DNA of 17,803 bases from Limousia pullorum (GTDB lineage Bacteria; Bacillota; Clostridia; Oscillospirales; Acutalibacteraceae). Shown here piece by piece: positions 16,240 to 17,803 of this stretch. The DNA lies in contig DVNG01000041.1 in the NCBI GenBank assembly GCA_018714545.1, positions 1 to 17,803 of the forward strand. The letters run 5' to 3'. Positions within the stretch are counted from its first letter, which is position 1. Each line of letters begins with the position of its first letter. The notes under the pieces were generated by a model. It was not told the origin of the DNA and ran no database searches. It worked only from the letters and a program-made list of their open reading frames with translations. Both the position numbers and the translations under genes were made by a program.

Positions 16240-16268
16240 TTGACATTCTTTTGTTTTTATATTATACT
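16240..16268 (+). promoter_or_regulatory. Consensus sigma-A promoter of the exported-protein module
   Basis: A perfect TTGACA (16240-16245) and TATACT (16263-16268) are separated by 17 bp. Transcription would begin around 16275, giving a leader of about 175 nt before the first full gene, unusually long for this window. Confidence 0.85.
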
Positions 16269-16277
16269 TAAATTACA

Positions 16278-16323
16278 AAATAAATTTATGATATTTAAAT
16301 CACTTATCTTTATAAATTTATTT
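16278..16323 (+). repeat. 12-bp inverted repeat at the 5' end of the leader
   Basis: AAATAAATTTAT (16278-16289) and ATAAATTTATTT (16312-16323) are perfect reverse complements with a 22-nt spacer. In RNA they could form a 12-bp A-U stem starting almost exactly at the predicted transcript 5' end. The arms are AT-only in an AT-rich region, so chance cannot be dismissed and the stem would be weak. Confidence 0.45.
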
Positions 16324-16384
16324 GAATATAATTTTAGAATAAGATGTTTTTTGTAAAAAAATAAAAAAATTGAGGGTGATAGCG

Positions 16385-16405
16385 ATGTTCTATTTTGGTT
16401 TTTAG
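16385..16405 (+). CDS. Putative six-codon leader peptide (uORF) MFYFGF
   Basis: ATG at 16385 is preceded by GAGGGTGAT (16372-16380), a near-perfect match to the anti-Shine-Dalgarno complement, at suitable spacing. The reading frame encodes MFYFGF and ends with TAG at 16405, 46 nt before the next ATG. Four of six residues are aromatic. The strong ribosome binding site argues for translation. Its length and composition suggest a regulatory leader peptide, but it could also be the decayed start of a former gene. Confidence 0.35.
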   Translation: MFYFGF

Positions 16406-16451
16406 TATGTCTTGTATAATTTTTTGAATTTTAGAAAAGAGGTGTATAGCT

Positions 16452-17048
16452 ATGACGAAAGGTATTATAAAATTTTTTTCAGTGTTGTTAGTTTTTACAA
16501 TGGCTTTTGGATGTGTGTCTGCAACTGAAATTAAAGATGTTGATGAGCAGAATAATAATTTTGAAACCGTTATTACAGAAGCTTTTGTTGATGAAAACTT
16601 AATTGGTACAACTCTTGAGAGTAAACCTAGTAGATCGGGTCCATATGGTGAGAGTCATGAAGTTGTGGATACAGAAGTGATTCATAAAACTGTTTATGTG
16701 ACACCTGACGGACAGCCATCAGGCGGATATTGGGGTGATAGTAGTGATGAACCATCTACTTTCGTATTTTTCTTTGAAGCTGAAGGTTCAAATAAAGAGA
16801 TTTCATTTACAGCAATGGGAAAATATTTCACAACACAAGTTAAAGTTGGAAAAATGACAACTTCAGGAAGTGGCATGGGAAAAGTCATGATACGTGATCC
16901 ATATAATCGTTATCAACTTGAACTTATAAAATACTATACGATAAATGTTTATAAGGTTAATATTTATAAGTACGGTATGTATCAGTCTACCTATTATCGT
17001 TATGATTCATCATATTCACTTGATTCAAGATGGGTAAAGGTTAGTTAA
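16452..17048 (+). CDS. Exported Tyr-rich protein of unknown function
   Basis: A family I do not recognise. Residues 1-24 form a signal peptide: Lys at 3 and 7, a hydrophobic core, and a VSA cleavage site before Thr25. The mature protein (about 174 aa) begins acidic and Asn-rich. It then has a Gly/Ser/Pro-rich middle (SRSGPYGES, GQPSGGYWGDSSDE) and a predicted beta-rich part. The last 50 residues contain 12 Tyr. There is no cysteine after the signal peptide, no catalytic motif and no anchor, so it is probably secreted. GAGGTG at 16439-16444 lies 7 nt before the ATG. CGT is used for several arginines where neighbouring genes favour AGA. It is followed 46 nt later by a lipoprotein gene with a near-identical translation-start context and no terminator between them, so they are probably co-transcribed. 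Confidence 0.75.
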   Translation: MTKGIIKFFSVLLVFTMAFGCVSATEIKDVDEQNNNFETVITEAFVDENLIGTTLESKPSRSGPYGESHEVVDTEVIHKTVYVTPDGQPSGGYWGDSSDEPSTFVFFFEAEGSNKEISFTAMGKYFTTQVKVGKMTTSGSGMGKVMIRDPYNRYQLELIKYYTINVYKVNIYKYGMYQSTYYRYDSSYSLDSRWVKVS

Positions 17049-17094
17049 ATTTAAAGATATAGTGGGTTATTTATAAGTTTGGAGGTGTATCAGT

Positions 17095-17583
17095 ATGAAG
17101 AAAATTAAAGTTTTGTCATGTATATTGGTGTTGATTTTATTTTCAGCTCTGTTATCCGGATGTGGTGAAATGACTCCGGAAAAGATTATGAAGCTTCCTG
17201 CTGACTACACCTTGGAGCAGGCGCAGAAAGACGGAATGATTTATGTTCCATCTGACGGTGTTTCAGATGAAAAAATTCAGAAGATAAACGATTTCTTCGG
17301 ACAGTACGGTGAAACAGGTTCTTCCGGAAAGTCAGAAAAGTATCTTTATCTTATTGATGAGAACAGACTTGTAACAATGTTTACAGCGGAAGATGGCTAT
17401 GCAGCCAGACAACAGTACAGTATCCCAGAAAAATCTAGCACAGGTTTTTTGTGCTATGCAAATGCCGGAATAAGAGAAACAGAGGACGGACTTTTTGAGC
17501 TGTATCTCTACAACACAGAAGAGAATGAAGAAAATTATATTTTGACGAAAGTCGGAGAGAAGACCGTATATTTCTATGAGTAA
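17095..17583 (+). CDS. Small lipoprotein of unknown function
   Basis: Residues 1-22 form a lipoprotein signal peptide (MKKIKV, hydrophobic core) with lipobox LLSGC, so Cys23 should be lipidated and the protein anchored outside the membrane. The mature part (about 140 aa) has an EKI-rich start, a likely helix around DEKIQKINDFFGQYG, then alternating strands (KYLYLIDENRLVTMF, LFELYLYNTEE, TKVGEKTVYFYE). I recognise no named family. GGAGGTG at 17081-17087 is 7 nt before the ATG. Codon use is closer to the chromosomal neighbours than that of the exported-protein gene upstream. It ends at a strong terminator just before the insertion sequence. Confidence 0.82.
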   Translation: MKKIKVLSCILVLILFSALLSGCGEMTPEKIMKLPADYTLEQAQKDGMIYVPSDGVSDEKIQKINDFFGQYGETGSSGKSEKYLYLIDENRLVTMFTAEDGYAARQQYSIPEKSSTGFLCYANAGIRETEDGLFELYLYNTEENEENYILTKVGEKTVYFYE

Positions 17584-17606
17584 ATAAACTATCAGAATAA
17601 ACAACA

Positions 17607-17638
17607 AAAAGCGTGACATCATGGTGTGTCACGCTTTT
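17607..17638 (+). terminator. Rho-independent terminator after the lipoprotein gene
   Basis: AAAAGCGTGACA (17607-17618) pairs perfectly with TGTCACGCTTTT (17627-17638), a 12-bp stem with an 8-nt loop, then a T-rich tail. It ends the exported-protein/lipoprotein transcript. The symmetric A and T arms would also stop transcription from the other side. Confidence 0.9.
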
Positions 17639-17675
17639 ACTTTTATCATATAACAATAAGTCCGTTTGTAAAGTG

Positions 17676-17720
17676 ATATGCACCCCAAAAGTTAGACACT
17701 TATGGAGGTGCATATTTTTT
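17676..17720 (+). promoter_or_regulatory. Hairpin with T run covering the transposase ribosome binding site
   Basis: ATATGCACC (17676-17684) is the exact reverse complement of GGTGCATAT (17707-17715), and a run of T follows to 17720. The 3' arm includes most of the Shine-Dalgarno GGAGGTG (17704-17710). In a transcript entering from outside the element the fold would hide the ribosome binding site and resemble a terminator. Confidence 0.6.
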
Positions 17721-17803
17721 ATGGGAAAGAAAGGACAAAAACAAAAGAAATATAGTGCAGAATTCAAAATATCTGTTATACTGGATATGCGGGAACATCA
17801 TTT
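17721..17803 (+). CDS. IS3-family transposase OrfA (N-terminal fragment, 3' end outside window)
   Basis: The visible 27 codons (MGKKGQKQKKYSAEFKIS, then VILDMREHH) match the start of IS3-family OrfA proteins, whose conserved K-(Y/F)-(S/T)-x-E-F-K segment begins the helix-turn-helix DNA-binding domain. OrfA binds the terminal repeats; the catalytic DDE domain is normally made by a -1 frameshift into OrfB, not visible here. GGAGGTG at 17704-17710 precedes the ATG by 10 nt. The reading frame is intact up to the window edge, so no inactivation is seen. Confidence 0.85.
   Translation, partial: MGKKGQKQKKYSAEFKISVILDMREHH

Larger units (their letters stand above)
16129..16451. other. Very AT-rich intergenic region with promoter, inverted repeat and uORF
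   Basis: The 323-bp gap between thiN and the exported-protein gene. By direct count only 35 of the 240 bases at 16141-16380 are G or C, far below the flanking genes. It holds a consensus promoter, a 12-bp inverted repeat and a short uORF, each listed separately. No tRNA, CRISPR or IS remnant was recognised. Upstream of the promoter (16129-16239) only AT tracts are visible. Confidence 0.8.
17674..17803 (+). mobile_element. Left end of an IS3-family (IS150-like) insertion sequence, cut by the window edge
   Basis: TGATATGCACCCCAAAAG opens the element and continues into TTAGACA. The CCCCAAAAGTTAGACA signature and the TG end are typical of IS3/IS150-group terminal repeats. A transposase OrfA start follows within 50 bp. 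The right end, target duplication and frameshift-fused OrfB lie outside the window. The proposed boundary at 17674 rests on the TG end and the family pattern. Confidence 0.8.

Noticed and set aside
16415..16420. TATAAT as the main promoter of the exported-protein gene
   Set aside because: The possible -35 TTGGTT is only 14 bp away, and nothing suitable lies at 17 bp. The upstream TTGACA-17-TATACT is far better, though a secondary start is not excluded.
16452..16530. Lipobox in the exported protein (AFGC at residues 18-21)
   Set aside because: Phe at -2 and Ala at -3 do not fit the lipobox, while VSA before residue 25 fits ordinary signal peptidase cleavage.
1..17803. CRISPR arrays, tRNA/rRNA genes, prophage or defence-system genes
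   Set aside because: No spaced direct repeats, no RNA-gene signatures, and no phage or defence domains were seen on either strand.

Overview
The window looks like chromosomal DNA of a low-GC Bacillota, most likely a gut-type Clostridia (Oscillospirales/Ruminococcaceae-like). The protein sequences are clostridial in style. AGA predominates for arginine, Shine-Dalgarno sequences are strong, and several genes use TTG starts. The central gene order matches the classic Firmicutes yicC/yloC-remA-gmk-rpoZ-priA-def-fmt-rsmB-rlmN-prpC-prkC-rsgA-thiN cluster. The genus cannot be fixed from the sequence alone.

Layout. (1) 1-1263: a promoter and a gene for a single-pass membrane protein with an acidic cytoplasmic region and two related outer domains. 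(2) 1294-2215: two hairpin terminators between convergent genes, then yebC on the minus strand with its own near-consensus promoter. (3) 2276-14491: a long co-directional run with tight spacing and several overlaps: yicC, remA, gmk, rpoZ, priA, def, fmt, a YugP-type membrane zinc metallopeptidase, rsmB, rlmN, prpC and the PASTA kinase gene prkC. It starts from a TTGTCA-17-TATAAT promoter with an inverted repeat just upstream and a stem-loop at the mRNA 5' end. A clear terminator follows prkC. (4) 14587-16128: rsgA and thiN. (5) 16129-17638: an AT-rich segment with a consensus promoter, a structured leader of about 175 nt containing a six-codon uORF, an unrecognised exported Tyr-rich protein, a lipoprotein and a terminator. 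(6) 17674-17803: the left end of an IS3-family insertion sequence, cut by the window edge.

How the genes work together. Region 3 is a growth-linked housekeeping operon. It covers nucleotide supply (gmk), transcription (rpoZ), replication restart (priA), initiator-Met formylation and deformylation (fmt, def), rRNA modification (rsmB, rlmN), RNA turnover (yicC), and the PASTA kinase/PP2C phosphatase pair that links cell-wall state to growth. rsgA continues the ribosome-maturation theme and thiN makes thiamine pyrophosphate. Compared with the Bacillus arrangement, coaBC (between rpoZ and priA) and rpe (between rsgA and thiN) are missing, and a YugP-like protease sits between fmt and rsmB.

The core is ordinary, well-conserved biology. 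The least explained part is the region 5 module. I could not demonstrate a new system there, only a plausibly regulated exported-protein unit of unknown function next to a mobile element.
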